Notes: generated by a model not told the origin, from the letters alone. Positions 1-8,513 are shown, counted from the first letter of the stretch. The stretch is 33,299 bases of DNA from Paracoccaceae bacterium (GCA_902573175.1 CACGIS010000010.1:1-33299), one strand, 5' to 3'. Program-made: numbers and translations.

Positions 1-638
1 ACTATATTTGCCATTTTACAGCCCGGGAGTTCACTACAAATTTGCTTCATTTCCTCTTCATTTTTTGGGGCCTCAACAAACAAGATATCTGCGCCTAAAT
101 CATGAAATTTTTGCGCACGTTCTAGCGCCTCTGTTAGCCCATATGTATGATTGGCGTCAGTACGAGCCATGACTAATATATCATCACCGTTTTCACGAGC
201 ATCAACCGCTGCTTTTATTCTATCAAAGGCCTCTTCACGGCCCACTACTTCTTTTCCTGGGGTGTGGCCACATCTCTTTGGTGCTAGTTGGTCTTCTATT
301 AAAACGCCGGCGCAACCCGCTTTGGCTAGTCCTGACACTGTCCGTATGACATTCATTGCATTTCCATATCCAGTATCACCGTCTGCAATTAACGGAATAG
401 AGGTAGCATCAGTTATGTTTCTCGCATGATCAACAACTTCGCCATAAGACATTAAACCCAGATCTGGCGCTCCTATCCTCGAAGCTGATGCTGCAAAACC
501 TGACATGAATGTAAGGTTGAACCCTGCTTGTTCTATCATCTTACCGGAAAGTGCATCAAAACAGCAGGGCATTGGTAGAAATACCCCTGAACTTATTAGT
601 TCGCGTAGTTTGGTTGCTTTCGGATTACTCATAAGCAT
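1..638 (-). CDS. Isocitrate lyase / PEP mutase family C-C lyase (3' end cut by window edge)
   Basis: About 212 residues are visible; the gene enters from its start at 638 and leaves the window at base 1. An alternative ATG lies at 632, but 638 has the better placed AAAGG ribosome site. The protein has the alpha/beta-barrel motifs of the isocitrate lyase/PEP mutase superfamily: metal-binding DGDTGYGN near residues 86-93, IEDQ near 114-117, and KRCGH near 121-125. KRCGH with its catalytic Cys is typical of isocitrate and 2-methylisocitrate lyases rather than phosphonate-forming mutases, so a retro-aldol cleavage of a 2-hydroxy-dicarboxylate is likely. The start lies 9 bp after the dctM stop, so it is the last visible gene of the TRAP operon and may act on the imported acid. 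The exact substrate (methylisocitrate, dimethylmalate, oxaloacetate or other) cannot be read from the sequence. Confidence 0.88.
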   Translation of the reverse strand, partial: MLMSNPKATKLRELISSGVFLPMPCCFDALSGKMIEQAGFNLTFMSGFAASASRIGAPDLGLMSYGEVVDHARNITDATSIPLIADGDTGYGNAMNVIRTVSGLAKAGCAGVLIEDQLAPKRCGHTPGKEVVGREEAFDRIKAAVDARENGDDILVMARTDANHTYGLTEALERAQKFHDLGADILFVEAPKNEEEMKQICSELPGCKMANI

Positions 639-647
639 TTTCTACCT

Positions 648-1922
648 TTAAAGTTTGAACGGGATATAAAGTACTAAATCACTCCACACATACATTACTG
701 CGACTGTAAAAATCATTAAAAATAAAAATGGTAATACACCCTTTGCGACATCTCCTAAAGGTGCACCTGAGACAGATTGAATAACGTAAAGGTTTAGGCC
801 AACCGGTGGAGTGATTAAGGCACATTCTACCATCACGACCATAAATATCCCAAACCAGATTGGATCAATTCCCATGCCCATAGCTGCAGGAAGTAAAACA
901 GGCACCATAATCAAAACCATTGATAGTGTTTCAAAAACAAGTCCCATTGTAACTAAAACTGCGCAAACAACTACGACAAAGAGCGTTTTGCTATCGACGT
1001 AGGTTTGTATCAAATATGATATATCCTGCGGAATTCTGTATAATGTAATTGCTTTTCCAAAAATTTTTGCACCCGCAATTATAATTAAAATTGCGGCAGT
1101 TGTAATCATAGCCTCGAAAACAGCACGTTTAAAATCTTTGAAAGATAACGATCGCATTAAAACAACAGTTAAAATTATAGCTAGTGAAAACCCAACAGCT
1201 GCGGCCTCAGTTGGAGTAAATATACCTGTATAGATGCCACCTAGAATTAGTGAAGCTAAGGCAATGGTTGGAGCTACTTTAATAGAGGTTTTAATCCTTA
1301 TATCCCAAGGGGCTTTTTCGCTTGGAGTATATCCGCCAAACAAGTGAGCATAGATTATAGAATAAACTATGAAAAGTGCGATGAGGAAAAGCCCGGGGCC
1401 AATACCGGCTAGGAAAAGTGAGATCACACTTTCCTCAGTTATAAACCCGTACACTATCATAGGTAAGCTAGGTGGGATGAGAATTCCAAGAGTTCCTCCG
1501 GCAGCCAGTAGACCATAAACAAATTTTTTATTGTAACCTCGTTCAATCATTTCTGGAATTGCAACAACGCCGATTGTGGCTGCCGTTGCTACAGAAACAC
1601 CTGAGATCGCAGCGAAAATTCCGCATGAAATAATTGTTGCTATCGCCAAACCACCTGGCCAATGTCCCACCCAGGCCTGTACTGCTGCATATAAATCTCT
1701 ACCACAGCCTCCGTACAAAAGGATATTACTCATTAAAAGGAACAGCGGAACGGCGAGTAAAATAAATCCATCCAAAGTTGATAAAATTGCTTGTGGTGCC
1801 ATTAAAGGAGAGAAGCCTCCTCCCAAAAGCATACCTAAACCTAAACTACCGAGTGAAAATGCTACTGGTAGACTCGCTAATAACAAGGCAAACATTATTC
1901 CCAAGATCACAATAAGTTTCAT
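648..1922 (-). CDS. dctM: TRAP transporter large permease, DctM family
   Basis: A 424-residue, strongly hydrophobic protein with about 12 predicted membrane segments, the usual size for the DctM ion-coupled permease. Recognisable features are the N-terminal MKLIVILGIMFALLLASLPVAFSLG segment region, the GGCGRDLY stretch after the second helix, the glycine-rich GLLAAGGTLGILIPPSLPMIVYG region near residues 138-160, and the FTPTEAAAVGF motif near residues 230-240, all hallmarks of this family. It works in the inner membrane with DctQ and the periplasmic protein DctP to drive sodium- or proton-coupled uptake of an organic acid. Its ATG overlaps the dctQ stop (ATGA), so translation is probably coupled, and the lyase gene follows 9 bp downstream. 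Confidence 0.96.
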   Translation of the reverse strand: MKLIVILGIMFALLLASLPVAFSLGSLGLGMLLGGGFSPLMAPQAILSTLDGFILLAVPLFLLMSNILLYGGCGRDLYAAVQAWVGHWPGGLAIATIISCGIFAAISGVSVATAATIGVVAIPEMIERGYNKKFVYGLLAAGGTLGILIPPSLPMIVYGFITEESVISLFLAGIGPGLFLIALFIVYSIIYAHLFGGYTPSEKAPWDIRIKTSIKVAPTIALASLILGGIYTGIFTPTEAAAVGFSLAIILTVVLMRSLSFKDFKRAVFEAMITTAAILIIIAGAKIFGKAITLYRIPQDISYLIQTYVDSKTLFVVVVCAVLVTMGLVFETLSMVLIMVPVLLPAAMGMGIDPIWFGIFMVVMVECALITPPVGLNLYVIQSVSGAPLGDVAKGVLPFLFLMIFTVAVMYVWSDLVLYIPFKL

Positions 1923-2425
1923 TGAGTTTCTCCCTCAGGAATAGGCTGATCAGTAAGAAGTTTCCAAATCTCAATTATGGCTTGAATTGCCAGCATTGCG
2001 AACAAAGTGGGCACAGGTAACTCAGCGATCCATGATGGTAAATCAAGCAGGCTTCCTGTTGTTCGACCTCTTTCAAAAGAGTCATAGAAAATCTGCGCGC
2101 CAAAAACAGTAACATATGCGCAAAACCACGTTAGAACACACATTGTGGCAATACCCGTAATTTTTTGAAGCTTAGTGCTCATAAGCCCAATAACAGCATT
2201 AATTTGAATATGTTTTCGGTTTTGCAGTAACCAACAAAGAGAAAGTAGTGTGCCATAGATTAAACAAAGTTGACTGAGTTCTGCCGCCCATTTTGTTGGT
2301 GCTAAAAAAAAGTAACGGGCTACAACTTCGTAGCTGAGCATTATACCAGATAAAACAAATAGCCAGGCAGCTAACCAAGCCAGTTTAAGTGTTAAACCCT
2401 CAAAGTATTTAACAAACAATTGCAT
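1919..2425 (-). CDS. dctQ: TRAP transporter small permease, DctQ family
   Basis: A protein of 168 residues with four hydrophobic segments, the normal DctQ architecture. The reading frame is open up to 2503, but that longer form would overlap the end of dctP and read through a hairpin. The ATG at 2425 gives a normal DctQ N-terminus and has AGGA about 9 bases upstream. DctQ is the membrane partner that docks the large permease DctM in tripartite ATP-independent periplasmic transporters. The gene lies between dctP and dctM; its stop overlaps the dctM start by four bases. The hairpin just upstream (2446-2470) probably lowers its expression relative to dctP. Confidence 0.92.
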   Translation of the reverse strand: MQLFVKYFEGLTLKLAWLAAWLFVLSGIMLSYEVVARYFFLAPTKWAAELSQLCLIYGTLLSLCWLLQNRKHIQINAVIGLMSTKLQKITGIATMCVLTWFCAYVTVFGAQIFYDSFERGRTTGSLLDLPSWIAELPVPTLFAMLAIQAIIEIWKLLTDQPIPEGETQ

Positions 2426-2445
2426 TATCTTCTGTCCTGATTGGA

Positions 2446-2470
2446 AAAACCACCCTGTTTGGGTGGTTTT
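2446..2470 (-). terminator. Hairpin between dctP and dctQ
   Basis: A perfect 10-bp inverted repeat (AAAACCACCC / GGGTGGTTTT) with a 5-base loop begins about 10 bases after the dctP stop. On the minus strand the right arm ends in a short T run. It looks like an intergenic partial terminator or mRNA-end stabiliser, a usual way to make more binding protein than membrane permease. Whether it terminates or protects the transcript cannot be told from sequence. Confidence 0.7.
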
Positions 2471-2480
2471 AATTTTTAGA

Positions 2481-3473
2481 TTAATAGTTTGATGCTGCTT
2501 CAAGCAATTGGGCGCCTAGGGCTCCCGCTTTTTCTTTATAAGCATCGTAAACAGAGCCTGATGCTGCTTTGAAGGCAGCGATATCATCAGCGGAAGGTAC
2601 TACGATATTCATTCCATTGCTTTTAGCGATATCGTATGCCTCAGCTTCTATGCTGGCCATTTTATCTCGAACTGATGTTTCAGCCATCGACGCGGCACTA
2701 CTTATAATACTTCGCTGATCGTTGCTCAAACTGTTCCACCAATCTGTATTTGCTACTACGATAAATTCGATATCAGCATGGTTAGTAACGGTAATTGTAT
2801 CCATAACCTCATATAATTTTCTGGATTTTACGCCGGAAACACCAGTCATACCTACATCTACTGTACCCCGTTGATAAGCTAAGTACTGCTCTGAGCCCGA
2901 GATTAAAGTTGGAGCTCCACCAGTTGCTTCAACAAATTGGCCTAAGGTTTTACCAAAAACGCGTACTTTTTTGCCTTTCATATCGCCTGGGTTTTTAATT
3001 GCCTCTCCTTTAGACAGCATTATCGCGCCGCCGTATGCTTGCCACCACAATACAGTCGAGCCCGTATCCTTGATGGCTTCGTCAATAGGGCCACGAATTT
3101 CTGAGCCTTTTGCTACGGCTTTTCTTACTTTTGCTTCCGTATCAAAAAGAAAAGGCTGATAAAAAATATCAACAGCGGGGATATCTCCCACGTATCTTGT
3201 TAATGAAGCTACTCCCGCTTCAATTGAACCCGAGCCTACAGCTGCTGGCACTTCTTTGTCCTTGTATAACTGAGCAGAGTCATAGATCTCTATGGCTATA
3301 CTGCCTCCAGATTTGCTTTCCACCTCCTCTTTAAAAAGGAGCAGATTTTGCCCCAAGTGGCTTTTAAGTGGAAGCTGAAGCGATATCCGCATTGTAACAT
3401 CCGCACTCCATGCTGGAATTGCTATACACAAAGATACTGCGGATATTATCCAAAGTTTAATTAAAGATTTCAT
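2481..3473 (-). CDS. dctP: TRAP transporter substrate-binding protein, DctP family
   Basis: A 330-residue periplasmic solute-binding protein. The start at 3473 (MKSLIKLW) is preferred over the longer frame to 3539 because a strong GGAGG ribosome site sits 6-7 bases upstream and because it begins directly with a signal peptide (basic start, hydrophobic core, cleavage after AWSA near residue 24). The DctP fold is recognisable from SLQLPLKSHLGQNLLLFKEEV at the mature N-terminus, IYDSAQLYKDKEVP, and GKKVRVFGKTLGQFVEATGG, whose Arg normally salt-bridges the substrate carboxylate. The ligand is therefore probably an organic acid; the linked lyase suggests a hydroxy-dicarboxylate, but that is inference. 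It is the first gene of the dctPQM-lyase operon. Confidence 0.95.
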   Translation of the reverse strand: MKSLIKLWIISAVSLCIAIPAWSADVTMRISLQLPLKSHLGQNLLLFKEEVESKSGGSIAIEIYDSAQLYKDKEVPAAVGSGSIEAGVASLTRYVGDIPAVDIFYQPFLFDTEAKVRKAVAKGSEIRGPIDEAIKDTGSTVLWWQAYGGAIMLSKGEAIKNPGDMKGKKVRVFGKTLGQFVEATGGAPTLISGSEQYLAYQRGTVDVGMTGVSGVKSRKLYEVMDTITVTNHADIEFIVVANTDWWNSLSNDQRSIISSAASMAETSVRDKMASIEAEAYDIAKSNGMNIVVPSADDIAAFKAASGSVYDAYKEKAGALGAQLLEAASNY

Positions 3474-3561
3474 TATTTCCTCCCTTGTCCTTACGTAACC
3501 CAAGTTCATCATGTGAATTAAAGCAAGTAAAAAATGCAAAGGAGCTTATTTGAATAAAAAT

Positions 3562-3852
3562 CTATTCTTCGGAAAAGTAGGTAACTTTAAAGTCACCGTC
3601 CAGTCGAGGATTTAAGAAGTCCATAAGGCCATTTTCTACTCTAAAGCTCAAATAAGCTTGATGATCTTCTTTGCTATCCCATTTCTCAAACAAGTAAACG
3701 GTTTTCTTGTCTTCAGCCAAAAATGTTCGAATATCTTCAAATCCCTTATGTTGCCTTGTGATTACATACCCGTCGTCACTTTTGCTCTAATCTATAAAAT
3801 CTTGGGCTCCTTGTTTGGTTATGGGAAATTCTGCAACTATAATTACTGACAT
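3562..3852 (-). pseudogene. Small ABM-fold (quinol monooxygenase-like) gene with an in-frame amber stop
   Basis: The frame from ATG 3852 to the stop at 3562 encodes 96 residues if codon 22 (TAG, 3787-3789) is read through. The N-terminus MSVIIVAEFPITKQGAQDFID and the later segment (TRQHKGFEDIRTFLAED, then VYLFEKWDSKEDHQAYLSF) form the one-domain ferredoxin-like fold of antibiotic-biosynthesis-monooxygenase-type proteins. These are cofactor-free small oxygenases or heme/quinol-handling proteins. Both sides of the stop keep the same frame, so this is a point nonsense change, not an indel. No good restart codon follows it. It lies 88 bp upstream of dctP in the same orientation. It is either a recent pseudogene, a base-call error or, less likely, amber readthrough. 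Confidence 0.72.
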
Positions 3853-4010
3853 TTGATTGCTCCTACTTAAATGGTTCTCAGATGAATTTTCGGCTTGCTA
3901 ACATCTTTATGTCTACTAGAATTATTATTGTATAGTTAAACAAATATTACCTAAAAAATTAGAGATTATGTGACGTATCAGTAAATAAAGTTAAATCCTG
4001 GGGAAGATTA

Positions 4011-5804
4011 ATGTCTGAGGTTCAAAGAAAATTCGCAACGATTTTAGCAACAGATTGTGTTTCGTTTAGCAAACATATGGCTGAAAATGAGGCGGGAACT
4101 CTCTCAAGTTTAAACAGTTGTAGATCAATCATTGATGAATATATCGAGAAACACGGTGGTAGAATTTTCCATACGGCTGGGGACTCTGTCTTGGCCGAGT
4201 TTAATAGTCCAATTGAAACAGTAAATTGTGCAATAAGTTTTCAAGACACAATTTGTGAAAGAAACGAAACACTGACTGAAGAAAATGGCGAGAGCCCATT
4301 ACTTTGGAGAGTCGGTGTGCATTGCGATGAAGTAATCCTAGAAAATGATAATCTTTATGGGAATGGTGTAAACATAGCTGCGCGACTAGAAGCTCAATGT
4401 TCACCAGGTCAGATACTAGTATCACGCGCGATCAATGAACAAGTTGTTTCCAGAATCGAGGCAATTTCTCAGGCTGCTGGAAAAAAGAAATTGAAAAATA
4501 TCTCGGACGCTTTCGAAGTTTTTTCAATTTGCACAGAAAAAACAACAAAATTGGCTGTACCGTCAAAGCCATCGGAAATGCCACGGGAGTTAAAAAATCA
4601 AAAACCAATGATTGCTATTGTTCCCTTCAAAAACCTGAATGCTAATGAAGATAGTGCATTTCTTATCGATGGGATTTTCGAAGACATACTTACTGAGCTA
4701 TCAATGGTAAGGCAGGTTTCTGTCGTCTCAAGGCAATCGAGTATGAACTTTACTGATAGTGGCGCAAACGTGGATCAGTTCATTTCTCAATTTAATGTAA
4801 ATTTTCTTATTCAAGGTTCAATCAGGTCTGCTGGGCCCCGTGTTCGAATAACTGTTTCTCTAATCGATGCTGCCACTCAAGAGGTTTTATGGAGTAAAAA
4901 GTTTGATCGCACTCTTGATGATATTTTTGAGGTGCAAGATGAAATTGTCAGAAGTGTTATAAAGGAAATTTTAGGTGAAATTGAGCTAGCTAGTCTGACT
5001 AGGGCAAAGCGAAAGCCGACTGAAAATATGAGCTCTTACGAATTTCTCCTTAAGGGTAAGGAAGGCCATCACACAATAACTGCTGAAGCTAACGCAAAGG
5101 CACTTAAAATGTTTGATGCTGCTATTGAAGCTGATCCTGACAACGCTCAGGCTTATGCTTGGAAAGCATGTACTTTAGGACAAGCTATGATTAGAGGTTA
5201 TACCGATAAGCCAATGCAGGAAATTATGCCGGAGTTCACTAATTTAATGTCCAGCGCGCTCAGCATTGATCCTAACGATTTTGAATGTCATCGTCTTCAG
5301 TGCGCTGTGAACAAAATGATGGGTGACATGAAATCAGCATTAGAGCATGGAAAGAAGGCCTACGACCTTAATCCAAATGATCCAAGAATACTGCAGCAAT
5401 ACGGTGAAATTTTGCTAACAACGGGCAAAACGGAAGAGGGGTGTGATTTAACTTTGTTGGCATTAGAATATGATCCTGTTGCTCAAGGCCAAACGAATAG
5501 TGATAAACGAAAAAGCGATGGTGTTTTTGGTTGCGTTTTAGATGATCGTCCAGAAGTTGGTTTGGATATAGCTTCTGGAATGATAGACCGATCTGAAAAG
5601 GTTTTAGTATACTCAGCTGCGCTCGCGGTTAGTAGCGCTGGCTCGCTAGAGAATTTTTCATGGCTAATCGATGATTTAAAAGATGCAAATTTTGAACAAA
5701 TTGAAGAGGCAATTGAGGAAATGGGTAAATTCGACGTTGTGGTTCAAAGCAAATTGAAAGAGGTTTTTCTAGATCATATTTTACCATTAAGAGAAGTTGC
5801 TTAA
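4011..5804 (+). CDS. Class III adenylate/guanylate cyclase with TolB-like and TPR regulatory part
   Basis: A 597-residue cytoplasmic protein. Residues about 8-170 form a class III cyclase catalytic domain: the first metal Asp is D15 (ILATDCVSFS), the second is D58 (TAGDSVLAEF), and the transition-state Asn and Arg lie in GNGVNIAARLE. In the usual motif an Asp precedes the 'xYG' as a base-selecting residue; here the sequence is NLYG, so substrate choice is uncertain. Residues about 195-325 (IAIVPFKNLN...FLIDGIFEDILTELS) match the TolB/FlgO-like domain that often follows such cyclases. The rest is TPR-like repeats (EADPDNAQAYAWKA, DLNPNDPRILQQYGEILL). It likely makes cAMP under control of a protein partner. 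It ends convergently with the MFS gene, overlapping by four bases. Confidence 0.92.
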   Translation: MSEVQRKFATILATDCVSFSKHMAENEAGTLSSLNSCRSIIDEYIEKHGGRIFHTAGDSVLAEFNSPIETVNCAISFQDTICERNETLTEENGESPLLWRVGVHCDEVILENDNLYGNGVNIAARLEAQCSPGQILVSRAINEQVVSRIEAISQAAGKKKLKNISDAFEVFSICTEKTTKLAVPSKPSEMPRELKNQKPMIAIVPFKNLNANEDSAFLIDGIFEDILTELSMVRQVSVVSRQSSMNFTDSGANVDQFISQFNVNFLIQGSIRSAGPRVRITVSLIDAATQEVLWSKKFDRTLDDIFEVQDEIVRSVIKEILGEIELASLTRAKRKPTENMSSYEFLLKGKEGHHTITAEANAKALKMFDAAIEADPDNAQAYAWKACTLGQAMIRGYTDKPMQEIMPEFTNLMSSALSIDPNDFECHRLQCAVNKMMGDMKSALEHGKKAYDLNPNDPRILQQYGEILLTTGKTEEGCDLTLLALEYDPVAQGQTNSDKRKSDGVFGCVLDDRPEVGLDIASGMIDRSEKVLVYSAALAVSSAGSLENFSWLIDDLKDANFEQIEEAIEEMGKFDVVVQSKLKEVFLDHILPLREVA

Positions 5805-7019
5805 CCAGTTGGTTGTAAACCTTTAAATTTTGGATTTCGGTTACGCATTATTAAAAATAGGACGATACCTATATTTAGGAAATTCCATATTATACCGTTC
5901 CAAAAAGCGGCCGCGTAAGAACCTGTAATGTCGTAAATCCAGCCTGACATCCAACCACCGATAGCCATCCCCATTATGGTGCACATCATGACAAAGCCAA
6001 CGCGGGTACCAGCCTCTGCGCCTGGTAAATATTCGCGAATAATAATCGCGTAACTTGGGACGATACCACCTTGGGATAATCCGAAAACTGCTGAAACGAT
6101 GTAAAGAGATACCAATCCATCAAAAGGCAGATACAGAAAAAGTGCTATGCATTGAAGAGTAGATCCAATTAACAGGGTATAAACCCCTCCTAATTTATCA
6201 GCCAACAAGCCATTTATTAGGCGAGAAACTATGCCTCCTATCAGCATTAAGGATAACATTTCAGCACCAACAGCAGGGCCGTAACCTAAGTCAATACAGA
6301 ACGCGACGATATGAACCTGTGGCATAGACATTGCAACGCAACACCCGACTCCCGCAATCGAAAGTAAAATTGTAAGCGTTCTGGGGGATATGTTTACGCT
6401 TGATCTCCTATTCTCGGAGGCAGCATCAGATGCCCTAGAAGTCTCTTCGCTGATTTTTTTTGTAAGCAAAAACGATAATGGGATCATTATAAAAATGGTG
6501 GCTAGAGCCAGTATTCCGTATACATCTCTCCAACCATCTGATTGTAAGGCACTGTTAAAAAGGGGGGGGCCAAATTGCTCCCGAGAAGTAATTTCCGCTG
6601 GCGATTAGGGCAACGGCTATGCCCCGTCTCTTTAAAAACCAGTGGGAAGTATCTGCGATGAGTGGACCAAATGATGCGGCCGTACCAAAGCCAATAAAGA
6701 ATTGTAAAACACTAAGTAAATAAACGTTATTCACTTGCATGGCTGCGATATAGCCTACGGTGTTAATTATAGCTGCGAGAATAATTGTTTTTGTTATTCC
6801 ATGGTGATCAACAATTCGTCCCATCACTCCGTTACCAATAGCAAAGCCAACCATTGTTAAGGCGAATGGAATAGATGCTGTGCTCCGATCAATGGTAAAT
6901 TCTTGCTGTATGTCTGGTAGTATAATGACAACCACCCACATGCCTATATTGCCTACTGTCGCTACTAAAAGAGCAATAAGCAGTCGGAACCAAGAGTATA
7001 AACTATCGTGCTCTTTCAT
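5801..7019 (-). pseudogene. MFS transporter split by a +1 homopolymer shift
   Basis: Two adjacent frames are one gene. The first runs from ATG 7019 to a stop near 6555 and holds about five to six membrane segments with a MFS loop motif (MGRIVDHHG). The second resumes the family sequence through NSALQSDGWRDVYGILALA, DKLGG and six further helices to 5801. The break is a run of eight G (6562-6569; C8 on the coding strand). With seven, the frame reads IWPPLFNSALQ, the expected continuation, giving about 405 residues, a normal MFS length. It is an inner-membrane secondary transporter, probably of the oxalate/monocarboxylate-like branch, with unknown substrate. It is probably intact in the cell; see the findings. 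Confidence 0.85.
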
Positions 7020-7111
7020 AAAAACCCAGATTAAGTCTTCAAAATTAAATTTACAGAAAATTGCTTTTACTTATTTTAGACTTAAGCAAATAGTACAATG
7101 TCCTAATATCT

Positions 7112-7939
7112 TCAACTTGTTATAAAATAACTGGATCCGCGCTTCTCTAAATGAATAAATTTTGGCTCTAATATATGACCGCTGGTGCAAAGTAAATTAT
7201 CATTAGACGCCATGTCGAGTGCGTATTTTCTCGATTTAAGTGCACTTTCGGGATCTATATCAAAGAGAGTACAAATATTTGGGTCTTTCAATTGAAGATT
7301 TGGCACATGAATTATGTCGCCCATGTGAAACATACTTTGATTTTCGTCGTCGACTCTAAAACCTGCGTGGCCTGGAGTGTGTCCCGGAAGTGGTACAGTC
7401 GAAACTCCGCTAATAATATCTTTATTACTCTTTAATACTTCTAGCTGAGCATCATAGGCCGATAGAACATTTTTTGCTAAACTTGACCAATCTCTTCCGT
7501 TTATTTCGTCTGAACCAAATTCTTTTAAAGTCCAAAAATTGTGTTCTTCCTCAGCTATCTTGAAGTTTGCATTTCTAAAAACAGCAGAACCATCCTCATT
7601 AATACAACCGCCTATGTGATCTGGGTGGAAATGTGTGATAAATATATCTGTTATATCGTCAGGACCTAAACCTAGTTCGTCTAGGGCATCGATGATGAAG
7701 CCACACGTAGGCCCAAATAGGGTTCCACAACCAGTATCAACAAGCAAATTTTGCTTTCCATTTTGGATCACGCAGGCATTGAAATTTGTAAAAGTGAAGG
7801 ACTGATTTTCATCACTATTAATTCTACTAGTGTCTTCATCTGATAAATTCTTTAGGGCTTCGAGTGGAAGTGTACGTTCGCCGTCGCGTAGTGTAGTTAC
7901 CTTTATGTTGCCAACGGATGTTGTGGAGATTCTGGACAT
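7112..7939 (-). CDS. Metallo-beta-lactamase fold hydrolase
   Basis: A 275-residue protein without a signal peptide. The metal site is complete: HFHPDH at residues 103-108, PGHTPGH at 185-191 and MGD with Asp 208. The N-terminal strand pattern and VDTGCG near 67-72 also fit the MBL fold. The start at 7939 has GAGG about 9 bases upstream. The arrangement resembles lactonase-like and glyoxalase-II-like MBL hydrolases, so an ester, lactone or thioester substrate is plausible, but the specific reaction cannot be called. It lies 92 bp upstream of the MFS gene on the same strand, so the two may share a transcript. Confidence 0.93.
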   Translation of the reverse strand: MSRISTTSVGNIKVTTLRDGERTLPLEALKNLSDEDTSRINSDENQSFTFTNFNACVIQNGKQNLLVDTGCGTLFGPTCGFIIDALDELGLGPDDITDIFITHFHPDHIGGCINEDGSAVFRNANFKIAEEEHNFWTLKEFGSDEINGRDWSSLAKNVLSAYDAQLEVLKSNKDIISGVSTVPLPGHTPGHAGFRVDDENQSMFHMGDIIHVPNLQLKDPNICTLFDIDPESALKSRKYALDMASNDNLLCTSGHILEPKFIHLEKRGSSYFITS

Positions 7940-8043
7940 GAAGCAATCCTCTGTAGGTAAAACATGTTAAAAATACATTATTTTTCAATATTGGCACTAA
8001 ATTTGCAACTATTTTTGCGAAGAACTTTTTAAAACTTATAAAG

Positions 8044-8067
8044 GCCGCATAGCACATGCTATGTGGC
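8044..8067 (-). terminator. Hairpin after the 90-residue membrane protein gene
   Basis: An 11-bp inverted repeat (GCCGCATAGCA / TGCTATGTGGC, one G-T wobble) with a tight 2-base centre. On the minus strand it is followed by CTTTATAAGTTTT, and on the plus strand by TCATTTTTTG. It lies 55 bp beyond the stop of the minus-strand gene at 8123 and before the MBL gene, so it is best read as that gene's terminator. Confidence 0.55.
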
Positions 8068-8122
8068 TCATTTTTTGTTAAAATTTTTGTTGGTAATACT
8101 CCACATAATATCTAGAAATAAA

Positions 8123-8395
8123 TTAGTTGATACGGATCCTAGTTTCAACTGGGGTACATTTGTACTTTTTCATGAGGCCTTGGGCTGCCATGCTTTCACG
8201 AACCCATTTTTTCCCAGCAGGATTTATAATATGACTTTCTTGTGATAATTCAAACATCTGCCGATATTGTAGACATCCAATAGATTTATCTCTCTTTTCC
8301 TGCTGCGACTTCAGGTAAGAGGGAGCAAAAATAATGGCAAAAATCAGAGTTAGCGTTACTGCGAAAACAATGAAGCTCCATACAAATGTTTTCAT
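8123..8395 (-). CDS. Small membrane-anchored protein of unknown function
   Basis: A 90-residue frame from ATG 8395. Residues 4-28 are one long hydrophobic segment (FVWSFIVFAVTLTLIFAIIFA), followed by a charged stretch and a soluble tail with two Cys (CLQYRQMFELS near residue 41 and KYKCTP near 78-83) that could form a disulfide if the tail is periplasmic. The Shine-Dalgarno sequence is weak (AAGG about 13 bases upstream). It is divergent from the SOUL-protein gene and followed by a hairpin, so it is probably a single-gene unit. I do not recognise a family. Confidence 0.65.
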   Translation of the reverse strand: MKTFVWSFIVFAVTLTLIFAIIFAPSYLKSQQEKRDKSIGCLQYRQMFELSQESHIINPAGKKWVRESMAAQGLMKKYKCTPVETRIRIN

Positions 8396-8513
8396 GGTGC
8401 AATAGACCTTCTCTAAACTGGGACTTTATTACACAATAAGTTTTAAAAAACTTTAAATAAATACTATTTTTTTTCATTTTTTTAATCAGTTTTTTTAATG
8501 ATTTTTATAGCAG

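Noticed and set aside
151-429. 92-codon plus-strand frame
   Set aside because: It is antisense to the isocitrate-lyase-family gene, whose motifs are clear on the minus strand.
3658-3849. 63-codon plus-strand frame
   Set aside because: Antisense shadow of the broken ABM-fold gene; no ribosome site.
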